Of a stretch of 64,000 nt of DNA, positions 51,568 to 59,163 are shown piece after piece (the first letter of the stretch is position 1; every line of letters starts with the position of its first letter). Both the position numbers and the translations under genes were made by a program. Location of the stretch: assembly GCA_045595395.1 (NCBI GenBank), contig JAZOAH010000008.1:1-64000 (forward strand). The letters run 5' to 3'. The stretch is from CAKSHC01 sp045595395 (GTDB taxonomy: Bacteria; Bacillota; Clostridia; Oscillospirales; UMGS1783). Under the pieces are notes generated by a model. It ran no database searches, had not been told where the DNA came from, and was given only the letters and a program-made list of their open reading frames with translations.

Positions 51568-51699
51568 TTATCCATATACTTCTTGTAGTGTTTCAAGGAA
51601 CATTTGCATTGCTTTGAATCTACTCGTATAGTCAAGTAATATGATTACTAAAACTATAACGGTTATTGCAAGTATTGCTATGGTGATATTTTTCCACAT
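51568..51699 (-). CDS. small single-pass membrane protein on the opposite strand of the prophage (43 aa)
   Basis: The only convincing minus-strand gene in the element; it abuts the VP2 stop tail to tail. It starts ATG at 51699 with a strong SD (AAAGGAAAGGGA) 2-5 bases upstream. The product begins MWKNITIAILAITVIVLVII, a clear membrane helix, followed by a short charged and amphipathic tail (DYTSRFKAMQ...). An extended -10 (TGCTACAAT, complement of 51723-51731) is just upstream. Function is unknown: candidates are superinfection exclusion, lysis, or a lysogeny factor. Confidence 0.6.
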   Translation of the reverse strand: MWKNITIAILAITVIVLVIILLDYTSRFKAMQMFLETLQEVYG

Positions 51700-51722
51700 G
51701 GTCCCTTTCCTTTCTATTCAGC

Positions 51723-51731
51723 ATTGTAGCA
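51723..51731 (-). promoter_or_regulatory. extended -10 promoter for the minus-strand prophage gene
   Basis: Minus-strand TGC-TACAAT; the predicted start is about 17 bases before the ATG at 51699. A palindrome CTGTACAG (51748-51755) lies about 20 bases further upstream and might be an operator. No clear -35. Confidence 0.4.
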
Positions 51732-51816
51732 ATTTTTATTTGACAAGCTGTACAGTTCCCGAGCCGAAAGCCGCCTTGCGGCGAACCCGGCACCGTCCAG
51801 TTGTAATTGACGGATG

Positions 51817-51853
51817 CTCAGCCCCATTACCCTCTTGATGTAATGGGGCTGAG
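51817..51853. other. perfect 14-bp hairpin upstream of the replication initiator gene
   Basis: CTCAGCCCCATTAC (51817-51830) pairs perfectly with GTAATGGGGCTGAG (51840-51853) around a 9-base loop. A smaller GC-rich hairpin precedes it (about 51770-51783). Position between VP2 and the HUH Rep gene makes it a candidate replication origin or packaging signal; a terminator is less likely because no T-run follows. Confidence 0.55.
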
Positions 51854-51884
51854 TGACACAATTTACAGAAAAGAGGTGATAATT

Positions 51885-52961
51885 GTGTCTTGTGATTGTC
51901 CTAATATTGGTATCTTTAAGCGTGGCCTAGATGGTAAACGTGAACTTGTGAAAATGTTTCAGTATGTACCGGATAAGATGATTGATAATTACTACAAAGA
52001 TTATTGTAATCTCTTTGCCGATAAATCCGATACTGAGATAAAATACCAAAAGACCGCTGATGGATACCATGAAATTATGCTTTTGCCTTGTGGTAAGTGT
52101 ATAGGTTGTCGGTTAGAGTATTCTCGTCAATGGGCGATGCGTTGTACTCTTGAGGCTCTACAGCATGAGTGCAATTATTTTGTTACCCTCACTTATGATG
52201 ACCTTTCTGTCCCTACAAACCCCTACAAGTTGTGTTGTGATCCTGATACTGGCCTTGTTACACATGATGGTCATTCTCATCCCCTTGTTCCGGATGATCT
52301 GAAGAAATTTATTAAGGACTTGCGCCGTCATTATGAGTATCATTATAACCATAAAGGTATTAGGTTTTTCGCTTGTGGTGAGTATGGCGGTAAGACCGCA
52401 CGCCCTCATTTCCATATCATACTGTTTAATTGCCCAATTTTAGACCTAGAACTTTACAAGAGGAATTTTCAAGGAAAGCCTTACTTTAATTCAAAAACAT
52501 TTGACAAGATATGGAATAAAGGTTATACTGTTATTGCAGAGTGTTGTTTTGATACTTGCGCCTATGTTGCCCGGTATATCATGAAAAAGCAGACCGGACA
52601 AAACAGGGTTATTTATGACAATCTCGATGTAACTCCTGAATTTACTCGCATGTCAAGAAAGCCCGGCATAGGCCGAACTTATTTTGATGAAAATCTAGAT
52701 AAGATCTACACCTATGATCAAGTTACCTTGCTAGGTGCAGATGGTAAAGCATTACAGCCCTGCCCGCCTAAATACTTTGATAAGATTTATGCGGAACTCG
52801 AGCCTGACCACTTTGAAGAGGTCAAGCAAAAACGGCTTGTTAATCAAGCCAAAGTAGAAAGGAGTCGTGAATATCAAACAGGTTTATCCAAGGCAACTCA
52901 TATCCACATGCAAACGCACGAGCGTGATCGTGCAATTCTCGCTCTAAAACGGCAGAATTAG
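51885..52961 (+). CDS. gokushovirus VP4, HUH-endonuclease replication initiator
   Basis: 358 residues. It has an N-terminal Cys cluster (LPCGKCIGCRLEYSRQWAMR, about 66-85), an HUH motif in RPHFHIILF (about 172-180), and a tyrosine-bearing YVARYIMKKQTG motif (about 227-238), the expected order for rolling-circle initiators that nick the replicative form. The GTG at 51885 is chosen because AGAGGTG precedes it at proper spacing and MSCDCPNIG fits the family start. A longer frame from 51807 would run through the hairpin. It stops 7 bases before the attR core. Confidence 0.92.
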   Translation: MSCDCPNIGIFKRGLDGKRELVKMFQYVPDKMIDNYYKDYCNLFADKSDTEIKYQKTADGYHEIMLLPCGKCIGCRLEYSRQWAMRCTLEALQHECNYFVTLTYDDLSVPTNPYKLCCDPDTGLVTHDGHSHPLVPDDLKKFIKDLRRHYEYHYNHKGIRFFACGEYGGKTARPHFHIILFNCPILDLELYKRNFQGKPYFNSKTFDKIWNKGYTVIAECCFDTCAYVARYIMKKQTGQNRVIYDNLDVTPEFTRMSRKPGIGRTYFDENLDKIYTYDQVTLLGADGKALQPCPPKYFDKIYAELEPDHFEEVKQKRLVNQAKVERSREYQTGLSKATHIHMQTHERDRAILALKRQN

Positions 52962-52968
52962 AGAATAG

Positions 52969-52987
52969 TATTCATTTTGTTTAATTT
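52969..52987 (+). repeat. attR core, 19-bp direct repeat copy 2
   Basis: Identical to 47334-47352. The left flank is phage (end of the VP4 gene); the right flank (TATCATAAAATATAAC) is host and contains a minus-strand promoter. Confidence 0.92.
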
Positions 52988-53012
52988 TATCATAAAATAT
53001 AACTATTGTCAA
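52984..53012 (-). promoter_or_regulatory. displaced promoter of the Xer recombinase gene at attR
   Basis: Minus-strand TTGACA (53007-53012), 17-base spacer, TAAAAT (52984-52989). In the reconstructed empty site its -10 would sit at the edge of the dif-like arm, about 43 bases before the recombinase start. In the lysogen it points into the 3' end of the phage VP4 gene, antisense. Confidence 0.6.
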
Positions 53013-53059
53013 TATCTTTTATCCCCCAAACAAAATACGATACTTAGGAGAAAAAACTC

Positions 53060-53974
53060 ATGTGGAATGAATTAGTTATTACGATTGCCGCAAAAAACTG
53101 CGATTTGGCCGCAAATATTTTAACGGTTTTGAATCATGATGGTATGTTTATTGAAGATTTTTCTGATCTCATGGAAAATGACGCAGTGAAACAAACCAAT
53201 CTTGTTGAGCAAGAATTATTAGATAAAATCTACAATGATCCCATCATCCACCTCTACATCTCCCCTAATCAAAATCTAGCGGAAATGACACAATCCGCTC
53301 AGTCGTTATTGGATCAAAACCAAATTGAATATCATCTTGACGTAAAAGAAATTCCTGACAAAAACTGGAACGAAGAATGGATGAAATATTATAAGCCGGT
53401 GCATATCAATGACCGTTTAACCATTGTTCCTCGCTGGTTAAATTATAAGCCACAGACGGACGAGTTGACGGTTTTATTAGATCCGGGCGCAGCCTTTGGA
53501 ACCGGCACCCATGAAACAACAAAACTTTGCTTGGATGCATTAACCCGATACGTAAAAAATAATGACCGCATCCTCGATGTCGGTACAGGAAGCGGCATTT
53601 TAGCGATCACCTCTCTCCTTCTTGGCGCTAAATCAGCCGACGCTATTGATATTGACCCTCTCTCCGTTAAGGCAGCCGGCGAAAACGCCAGATTAAACCA
53701 TGTTCACGAGAAATTAAGCGTAAAGCTTGGTAGCTTGCTTGATGAAGCAACCGGGCACTATCAGGTCATAACTGCCAATATTGTGGCCGACGTTATCATC
53801 TCCATGCTATCCGATCTAAAGCAACACATGAATACCGAAAGTACACTGATCCTCTCCGGCATCATTCGTGAGCGCGCACAAGATGTTCTAGATGCACTCA
53901 GCAAACATTCCTATCGTATAAAAGAGCATTTGCAAGACGGTGAATGGGTTGCATTTGTCGTAAGTATACAATAA
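53060..53974 (+). CDS. prmA: ribosomal protein L11 methyltransferase
   Basis: A 304-residue SAM-dependent methyltransferase that trimethylates ribosomal protein L11. The N-terminal substrate-recognition domain (about 1-115, NWNEEWMKYYKPVHI) is followed by LLDPGAAFGTGTHETTKLCL, the SAM motif ILDVGTGSGILAI and ITANIVADVIISM. It lies directly right of attR and is intact, so the phage did not disrupt it. SD is TTAGGAG. Confidence 0.96.
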   Translation: MWNELVITIAAKNCDLAANILTVLNHDGMFIEDFSDLMENDAVKQTNLVEQELLDKIYNDPIIHLYISPNQNLAEMTQSAQSLLDQNQIEYHLDVKEIPDKNWNEEWMKYYKPVHINDRLTIVPRWLNYKPQTDELTVLLDPGAAFGTGTHETTKLCLDALTRYVKNNDRILDVGTGSGILAITSLLLGAKSADAIDIDPLSVKAAGENARLNHVHEKLSVKLGSLLDEATGHYQVITANIVADVIISMLSDLKQHMNTESTLILSGIIRERAQDVLDALSKHSYRIKEHLQDGEWVAFVVSIQ

Positions 53975-54010
53975 GAAAAGCAGAGTTAACATGGTTAACT
54001 CTGCTTTTCT
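53974..54010. terminator. bidirectional terminator between prmA and the M18 aminopeptidase gene
   Basis: A 17-bp perfect stem (53974-53990 with 53994-54010) with a 3-base loop, A-rich and T-rich ends, between convergent genes. It marks the strand switch of the region. Confidence 0.92.
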
Positions 54011-54011
54011 T

Positions 54012-55418
54012 TTATGCCTCTTTCAAAAAACATTCTATGGCTCGATGAGTCATATACACATCAAGTTTGCTAACAACCTCATATGGCGCATGCATAGATA
54101 ACACACCAACACCGAGATCAACAACATCAATATCCATAGCTGCAACATATTTAGCCACGGTGCCGCCACCGCCGGCATCAACCTTGCCCAGTTCGCCAGT
54201 CTGCCATATGACCTGATTATCATCAAGTATCTTGCGAATCTCACCCAGAAATTCAGCATTGGCATCATTGGTATCATACTTACCACCAGATCCGGAATAT
54301 TTCATGATGATAGTACCATAATTGAGTTTGGTCGTATTGCGTTTTTCATATACATCCGGATAATTCGGATCAAAGGCCGCATTCACATCCGCCGACAAAC
54401 ACTTAGAATGGCGCATGCATTCACGCACATTCGCTCCGCTCCCGTTACACAATTCGGTGATAAAATTCTTCAAATAGTCAGCCTTAAGTCCGGTATTGCC
54501 GGATGATCCGATCTCTTCCCTGTCGGTCAGGACACCGATCACGGTCTTACCTTCCCCATCATTGGCCAACATGCCCGTCAAAACAGGATAAGCACAAACA
54601 TGATCATCATGGCCGTAGGATCCAATCATAGAGCGGTCAAAGCCAACATCCTGAGCCTTATAGGCAGGCACCACACAAAGATCCGCCGACAGGAAATCCT
54701 CTTCTATGATATCGTATTTCTCATACAGCAGATTGAGAATGTTTAGTTTAACCTTTTCCGATGCCTTATCATCACGGAACGGGCAACTGCCGATCAGCAC
54801 ATTGAGCGCTTCTCCGACAATGGCTTCGGCTAACGGCTTGGTATTTTGTGCCTTAGACAGGTGCGGCAACAAATCCGTCACGCAAAAAACCGGCTCATCC
54901 TCCTGCTCGCCCAGACAAACATTAACGACCGTGCCGTCCTTCTTGGCCACAACACCATGCAAAGCAAGCGGTATTGCCGTCCATTGATATTTCTTGATAC
55001 CACCATAATAATGCGTCTTAAACAGACACAGTTCGCTGTCCTCATATACGGGCGCCGGTTTCAGATCCAACCGCGGACTATCAATATGGGCAGCCGCAAT
55101 ATTAACGCCCTGGCTCATGGGCGTCTTGCCAATGACAGCAAATACAATAGAGCGAGATCGGTTATTATAATATACTTTATCTCCCGCACGATAGGTATCC
55201 CCAAAACGAAATGGTTTATAGCCTTCTTTTTCAAGCACTTGTTGCACATATGTCACACATTCACGCTCTGTCTTGCCTACATTCAGAAAATTCTTGTATT
55301 CTACACAATAATCAAAGGCTTCCTCCGCTTGAGCATCCGTAATGCGTTCATAGCCATTCTTGGGACTATAAAACAACTTTTCGCAAAGCTGCTCCCCTGC
55401 TGTTTTTTCTACATTCAT
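54012..55418 (-). CDS. M18 family aminopeptidase
   Basis: A 468-residue zinc aminopeptidase. Metal and catalytic signatures are AAHIDSPRLDLKP (first His/Asp), VLTDREEIGSSGNTG (catalytic Glu pair), the Asp in SADVNAAFDPNYP, and the C-terminal GVGVLSMHAPYEVVSKLDVY with the last His. This is the aspartyl/lysyl aminopeptidase group that acts in the cytoplasm on N-terminal residues. The ATG at 55418 has GGAGG upstream; an earlier in-frame ATG at 55445 lies within coaE. It overlaps the coaE stop by one base. Confidence 0.94.
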   Translation of the reverse strand: MNVEKTAGEQLCEKLFYSPKNGYERITDAQAEEAFDYCVEYKNFLNVGKTERECVTYVQQVLEKEGYKPFRFGDTYRAGDKVYYNNRSRSIVFAVIGKTPMSQGVNIAAAHIDSPRLDLKPAPVYEDSELCLFKTHYYGGIKKYQWTAIPLALHGVVAKKDGTVVNVCLGEQEDEPVFCVTDLLPHLSKAQNTKPLAEAIVGEALNVLIGSCPFRDDKASEKVKLNILNLLYEKYDIIEEDFLSADLCVVPAYKAQDVGFDRSMIGSYGHDDHVCAYPVLTGMLANDGEGKTVIGVLTDREEIGSSGNTGLKADYLKNFITELCNGSGANVRECMRHSKCLSADVNAAFDPNYPDVYEKRNTTKLNYGTIIMKYSGSGGKYDTNDANAEFLGEIRKILDDNQVIWQTGELGKVDAGGGGTVAKYVAAMDIDVVDLGVGVLSMHAPYEVVSKLDVYMTHRAIECFLKEA

Positions 55419-56029
55419 TATTTTTTCTCCTCCAATATAGTACATGAAAAGATTTTATCATAAATACGCTTAGTTTGGCATCTCAAGTGCTCTAAATCCG
55501 AACAATTCCAAATCACATAATCTGCATGCATTCGATAAAAGGACTTCGGTTTTTGAGCCTTTAGTCGTTGTCTTGCATCACGAAGACTCATGTCATCTCG
55601 CTCCATGATCCGTCGTAACTGTTTGTATTTGGGGGCAAGAACGGCAATCACACAATCACATTTTGTCAGGTATCCGCTCTCTGCCAACGCTGCAGCATCC
55701 ACAACAACACCCGTTTGGGAAGTAGCCTCCTGAATGCGTTGATCAACACTCGCCAGAATATATTTGTGCGTAATTCGGTTTAATGCTAATGTCTGCTCCG
55801 GATCAGAAAATGCACGTCTGGCCAGTTCCTTACGATTGAGAGTTTTATCTTCCTGTAAAATCTCACAACCAAAATGTTCAACCAATTCCGCCAAACACGG
55901 CGTACCGGGCTCAACAACCTCTCGTGCAATCTGATCACAATCAATATGATCTAGTCCCATATCGGTCAAATAAGATGCCACCAAGCTTTTACCGCAACCC
56001 GATCCACCGATCAAACCGATGATCTTCAC
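55418..56029 (-). CDS. coaE: dephospho-CoA kinase
   Basis: A 203-residue P-loop kinase for the last step of coenzyme A synthesis. It has GLIGGSGCGKSLVASYL at the N-terminus, DCDQIAREVVEPGTP, and LNRITH in the middle. The GTG at 56029 is chosen because AGGAG lies 6 bases upstream; an in-frame TTG at 56050 precedes that SD. It lies just downstream of the tsaC-like gene. Confidence 0.94.
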   Translation of the reverse strand: MKIIGLIGGSGCGKSLVASYLTDMGLDHIDCDQIAREVVEPGTPCLAELVEHFGCEILQEDKTLNRKELARRAFSDPEQTLALNRITHKYILASVDQRIQEATSQTGVVVDAAALAESGYLTKCDCVIAVLAPKYKQLRRIMERDDMSLRDARQRLKAQKPKSFYRMHADYVIWNCSDLEHLRCQTKRIYDKIFSCTILEEKK

Positions 56030-56039
56030 TCTGTTCTCC

Positions 56040-57068
56040 TCACAACTCAATCTTACAAAAACCTGACGCTTTCAGTAATCGGTTATATACGCCCAAAAAT
56101 TCACCGTCATTGCGACAATTTCTCGCATAGATCTCAGTCACTTCCAGCTGATCAAAGCGGCGCAGTGCCGCAAATAGATTTCGAGAAAGCGAATAGGCAT
56201 CATCTGCATTGCCCAGCGTCAATACCCGGCCACTGACAAATTCATCTTCTTCGCCATCAAAACAAAGAATCCCCGTGGAATCTGTGGCCTTGCTATTGAT
56301 ATAAGAGATCACATCCGCTTCCCTGCCGGAAACGATCATCATCGGACATTGGGGCGCATAATGCCGATATTTCATGCCGGGAGACTGCACCTTGCTCTCA
56401 TCCGGTAATTGTGACTCGATCGCCGGTGACAGATCTACAGGCCCGATGACCGACTCGATCTCCTCTCGCCCGATAATGCCGGGGCGTAAGATCATCGGCC
56501 GCTCTCCTACCATCGAGATAACTGTACTCTCAACGCCGACACAACAGGAACCGCCATCAAGGATCAGCGGTATTCTCCCATCCATATCATCAAACACATG
56601 CTGTGCCGTTGTTGGACTGGGCCGTCCCGAACGATTGGCGCTGGGTGCAGCAATGGGCAAGCCGGAGCGACGGATCAATTCTCTAGCGATTTCGTTCTCC
56701 GGACAGCGAAGCCCAACGGTATTGAGTCCGCAGGTGACTTCTGCTGCAATACAGGCCGCACTTTTTACCACTAAAGTCAGTGGGCCAGGCCAAAACTTCT
56801 CCGCCAATGCTTTTGCCTTATCGTTGACATCTATCCCATATTTGAATATTTCATCAGCATGACAAATATGTACGATCAACGGGTTGTCTTGCGGCCGCCC
56901 CTTGGCTTGAAATATTTTTTTTACCGCACTCGAATCCAGCGCATTAGCCCCAAGACCATATACCGTTTCGGTGGGAAAACCAACGACCTCACCGTCACGA
57001 ATCAGGGCTGACGCCAGATCTAATGATACATCATTAGGCGGCATCATGTTTGTTTGTATCCTTTTCAT
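56040..57068 (-). CDS. ywlC: L-threonylcarbamoyladenylate synthase (Sua5/YwlC type)
   Basis: A 342-residue protein with a YrdC domain (GEVVGFPTETVYGLGANAL, FQAKGRPQDNPLIVHI, LRCPENEIARELI, SANRSGRPSPT) and a C-terminal Sua5 domain after SPGMKYRHYAPQ. It makes the threonylcarbamoyl-AMP used for tRNA t6A. In Bacillus ywlC also lies near prfA. The start overlaps the prfA stop (ATGA). Confidence 0.95.
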   Translation of the reverse strand: MKRIQTNMMPPNDVSLDLASALIRDGEVVGFPTETVYGLGANALDSSAVKKIFQAKGRPQDNPLIVHICHADEIFKYGIDVNDKAKALAEKFWPGPLTLVVKSAACIAAEVTCGLNTVGLRCPENEIARELIRRSGLPIAAPSANRSGRPSPTTAQHVFDDMDGRIPLILDGGSCCVGVESTVISMVGERPMILRPGIIGREEIESVIGPVDLSPAIESQLPDESKVQSPGMKYRHYAPQCPMMIVSGREADVISYINSKATDSTGILCFDGEEDEFVSGRVLTLGNADDAYSLSRNLFAALRRFDQLEVTEIYARNCRNDGEFLGVYNRLLKASGFCKIEL

Positions 57069-58135
57069 TCAATATCCGCCTTTAATTTTTCCGCCTGCGC
57101 ATTCGCAATCAAAGCATTTAACACATCATCAATCTCACCGTTCATAAAAGACTCCAACTTATAGATCGTAAGTCCAATTCGATGATCGGTGATCCGTCCC
57201 TGCGGAAAATTATAGGTGCGTATCCGCTCACTGCGATCTCCCGACCCAACCTGATCCTTTCGGGCTGCTGAAATCTTATCGGCCTGCTCCTTTTGCTTTT
57301 GATCGTAGAGGCGGGATCGTAGAATCTTCAGCGCCTTGTCTTTATTCTTGAACTGGCTTCTTTCATCCTGACACTCCACCACCAAGCCCGTGGGCAAATG
57401 GGTCACACGGATGGCCGAGGATGTTTTATTCACATGCTGGCCGCCTGCGCCGGAAGAACGAAAGGTATCAATCTCTATATCTTTAGGGTCAATTTCAATT
57501 TCAACATCATCCGCCTCAGGCAGCACGGCAACGGTAACGGCCGAGGTATGGATACGTCCCGACGATTCGGTCTCCGGAACACGCTGCACACGATGGGCAC
57601 CGCTTTCAAATTTTAATCGACTGTATACGCCGTCTCCTTCAACCAAAAAAGTAATTTCTTTATATCCGCCAAGCTCGGTATCGTTGGCAGACAGAATATC
57701 GACCTTATAGCCACGCATCTCTGCATACATGCTGTACATACGAAACAGAGCGCCGGCAAACAGCATTGCCTCTTCCCCGCCAACACCGGCACGGATCTCG
57801 ACGATTGCACTTTTATCATCATCCGCATCCTTAGGCAGAAGCAAAATTTTCAGTTCTTCTTCCAAAAGCGGCAGTTTTCCCTTGCAGTCAAAATACTCTT
57901 CCTGCACCATCTGTTTAAACTCCGGATCCAGCTCGGTCTCAAGCAGTTGCGCCGCCTCATGAAAGGATTGGCTTATTAACTCAAACTCATGAAATTTTTC
58001 TACAATCGGCTCCAGGCTTTTCCGCTCCTTCATCAGTTTGCAGTATAACTCCTGGTCGGAAACGATCGAAGGATCCATCAGCTTATTGTCAATATCATTA
58101 AATTTTTCGGCAATACTCCTAAGTTTATCGATCAT
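57065..58135 (-). CDS. prfA: peptide chain release factor 1
   Basis: A 356-residue RF1 that recognises UAA/UAG. It carries the GGQ motif (FRSSGAGGQHVNKTSSAIRV, about residues 225-244, with a GGQHVNKT centre), VEIRAGVGGEEAMLFAG in domain 2 and the RNYNFPQ-type segment (RIRTYNFPQGRITDHRI). Its start overlaps the stop of the DUF951 gene. Confidence 0.97.
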   Translation of the reverse strand: MIDKLRSIAEKFNDIDNKLMDPSIVSDQELYCKLMKERKSLEPIVEKFHEFELISQSFHEAAQLLETELDPEFKQMVQEEYFDCKGKLPLLEEELKILLLPKDADDDKSAIVEIRAGVGGEEAMLFAGALFRMYSMYAEMRGYKVDILSANDTELGGYKEITFLVEGDGVYSRLKFESGAHRVQRVPETESSGRIHTSAVTVAVLPEADDVEIEIDPKDIEIDTFRSSGAGGQHVNKTSSAIRVTHLPTGLVVECQDERSQFKNKDKALKILRSRLYDQKQKEQADKISAARKDQVGSGDRSERIRTYNFPQGRITDHRIGLTIYKLESFMNGEIDDVLNALIANAQAEKLKADIE

Positions 58136-58305
58136 TCTACACCTTTAATACTCTTTATAATTTTAATGCGCGGTATCATCATTTCACGGCCACAACCGCA
58201 GCAGCGAAGCTTAAAATCCAAACCGGTCCGTAGCACAGTAAAACGGTTACTGCCACAGGGGTGCTGCTTTTTCATGATCACACAGTCGCCTACTTTTATA
58301 TCCAT
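58132..58305 (-). CDS. DUF951 family small protein (57 aa)
   Basis: A small gene easily missed: ATG at 58305 with SD GAGGTG, 57 residues, beginning MDIKVGDCVIMKKQHPCGSN and containing the paired Cys motif LRCCGCGREMMIPR. This matches DUF951, a small zinc-binding-like family common in Firmicutes with no defined role. Its stop overlaps the prfA start (ATGA), so it heads the DUF951-prfA-ywlC-coaE-aminopeptidase operon. Confidence 0.85.
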   Translation of the reverse strand: MDIKVGDCVIMKKQHPCGSNRFTVLRTGLDFKLRCCGCGREMMIPRIKIIKSIKGVE

Positions 58306-58380
58306 GCCCGCACCTCACAATTCATTCCCTTATATGATACATCGTTTTGGAAAATCTGTAAAGCAAAAAGCAAAAGATAC

Positions 58381-58409
58381 TTGCAAAAAACATGATAAAA
58401 AAATATAAT
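58381..58409 (+). promoter_or_regulatory. sigma-A type promoter for ruvX, probably giving a leaderless mRNA
   Basis: TTGCAA (58381-58386), 17-base spacer, TATAAT (58404-58409). The ruvX ATG is at 58416, exactly where transcription should begin, and there is no SD. Confidence 0.65.
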
Positions 58410-58415
58410 ATATGT

Positions 58416-58829
58416 ATGATTATCTTAGGAATTGATTATGGTGATGCTCGAACCGGTGTTGCCCGTGTCAACACAACCTGCCCGATCGTCACCCCCGTCG
58501 GCACAATTAAAGACAAAAGCATTGAAGGCGCCGCTCAAAAGGTTGCTGATCTGGCTCACGCTGAAAAAGCCGAAAAACTTGTTCTCGGCCTGCCCCGCAA
58601 CATGGATGGAACTGAAGGACCTCGTGCTGAAAAAACAAGGCATTTCGGCGAATTGGTGCAGCAACATATTGATTTGGAGATCATTTTCTGCGATGAACGG
58701 CTCAGCAGCAGCTATGCCCATAACATCATGAATTTTACTGATACCCGCGGTAAAAAACGCAAAGAAAGCGTAGATGCTTTGGCCGCCACCATCATTTTGC
58801 AGACTTATGTGGACTCTTTGAAGGACTGA
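58416..58829 (+). CDS. ruvX: Holliday junction resolvase-like YqgF/RuvX
   Basis: A 137-residue RNase H-fold protein with the N-terminal IILGIDYGDARTGVA (catalytic Asp), LVLGLPRNMDGTEGPRA, FCDERLSSSYA (Glu) and RKESVDALAATIILQTY (last Asp). YqgF proteins resolve junctions or process pre-16S rRNA. The start at 58416 (MIILGIDYG) fits the family; an in-frame ATG at 58392 lies inside the promoter. Its 3' end overlaps the convergent TSUP gene by 38 bases. Confidence 0.93.
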   Translation: MIILGIDYGDARTGVARVNTTCPIVTPVGTIKDKSIEGAAQKVADLAHAEKAEKLVLGLPRNMDGTEGPRAEKTRHFGELVQQHIDLEIIFCDERLSSSYAHNIMNFTDTRGKKRKESVDALAATIILQTYVDSLKD

Positions 58830-59163
58830 ATAGATCCTTAACACCGATCACCATCAACAAGACGCCAAATCCGAGGCGTATGATCTTAGCATCCATGGCC
58901 ATAGCAACCAATGACCCGGCGATAGCGCCCATGCCTGAAAATATCATAAGTGGCCATACGGTTTTCCACTGAATCATTTTTTGTTTCATATATAAAACGG
59001 TCGATAAGACTGCGCAGGGCAAAAAAAACAACAGATTCGTACCGGCCGCCATCTTATGCTCTACCCCTTTGACTAGTGTCAGGTATAAAAGCAAGACCGA
59101 TCCACCACCAAAGCCCATGCTGCTGAGAATGCCGACGATCAAGCCAACCCCTATATCAAGCAT
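58792..59163 (-). CDS. TSUP (TauE/SafE) family membrane transporter, second half
   Basis: A 123-residue hydrophobic protein with about four membrane helices (GVGLIVGILSSMGFGGGSVL; AGTNLLFFLPCAVLSTVLYM; GMGAIAGSLVAMAM; LGFGVLLMVIGVKDLF). It has half the length of a normal TSUP permease. It overlaps the preceding TSUP half by 8 bases, so the two probably assemble as a heterodimer. TSUP proteins export or import organic or sulfur-containing anions; the substrate is unknown. It overlaps ruvX at the 3' end. Confidence 0.85.
   Translation of the reverse strand: MLDIGVGLIVGILSSMGFGGGSVLLLYLTLVKGVEHKMAAGTNLLFFLPCAVLSTVLYMKQKMIQWKTVWPLMIFSGMGAIAGSLVAMAMDAKIIRLGFGVLLMVIGVKDLFSPSKSPHKSAK

Larger units (their letters stand above)
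47334..52987 (+). mobile_element. integrated Microviridae (gokushovirus-type) prophage
   Basis: An ssDNA phage genome of about 5.6 kb lies between perfect 19-bp direct repeats (47334-47352 and 52969-52987). All recognised phage genes are on the plus strand, in the order VP8, VP5, VP3, VP1, VP2, VP4, with four extra small ORFs. All frames look intact. There is no integrase, so integration by host Xer proteins at dif is inferred, as known for other temperate Microviridae. Codons are rich in T at third positions, unlike the neighbouring host genes. Flanks are host genes (Xer recombinase left, prmA right). Confidence 0.93.

Noticed and set aside
51641..51838. A 65-residue plus-strand ORF between VP2 and VP4 with a hydrophobic start
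   Set aside because: It lacks a good SD and runs through the structured region, and the minus-strand frame over the same bases has a far better SD and promoter. Not fully excluded.
51807..51884. An upstream start for the VP4 gene
   Set aside because: It would translate through the 14-bp hairpin and lacks an SD; the GTG at 51885 has AGAGGTG and matches the expected N-terminus.
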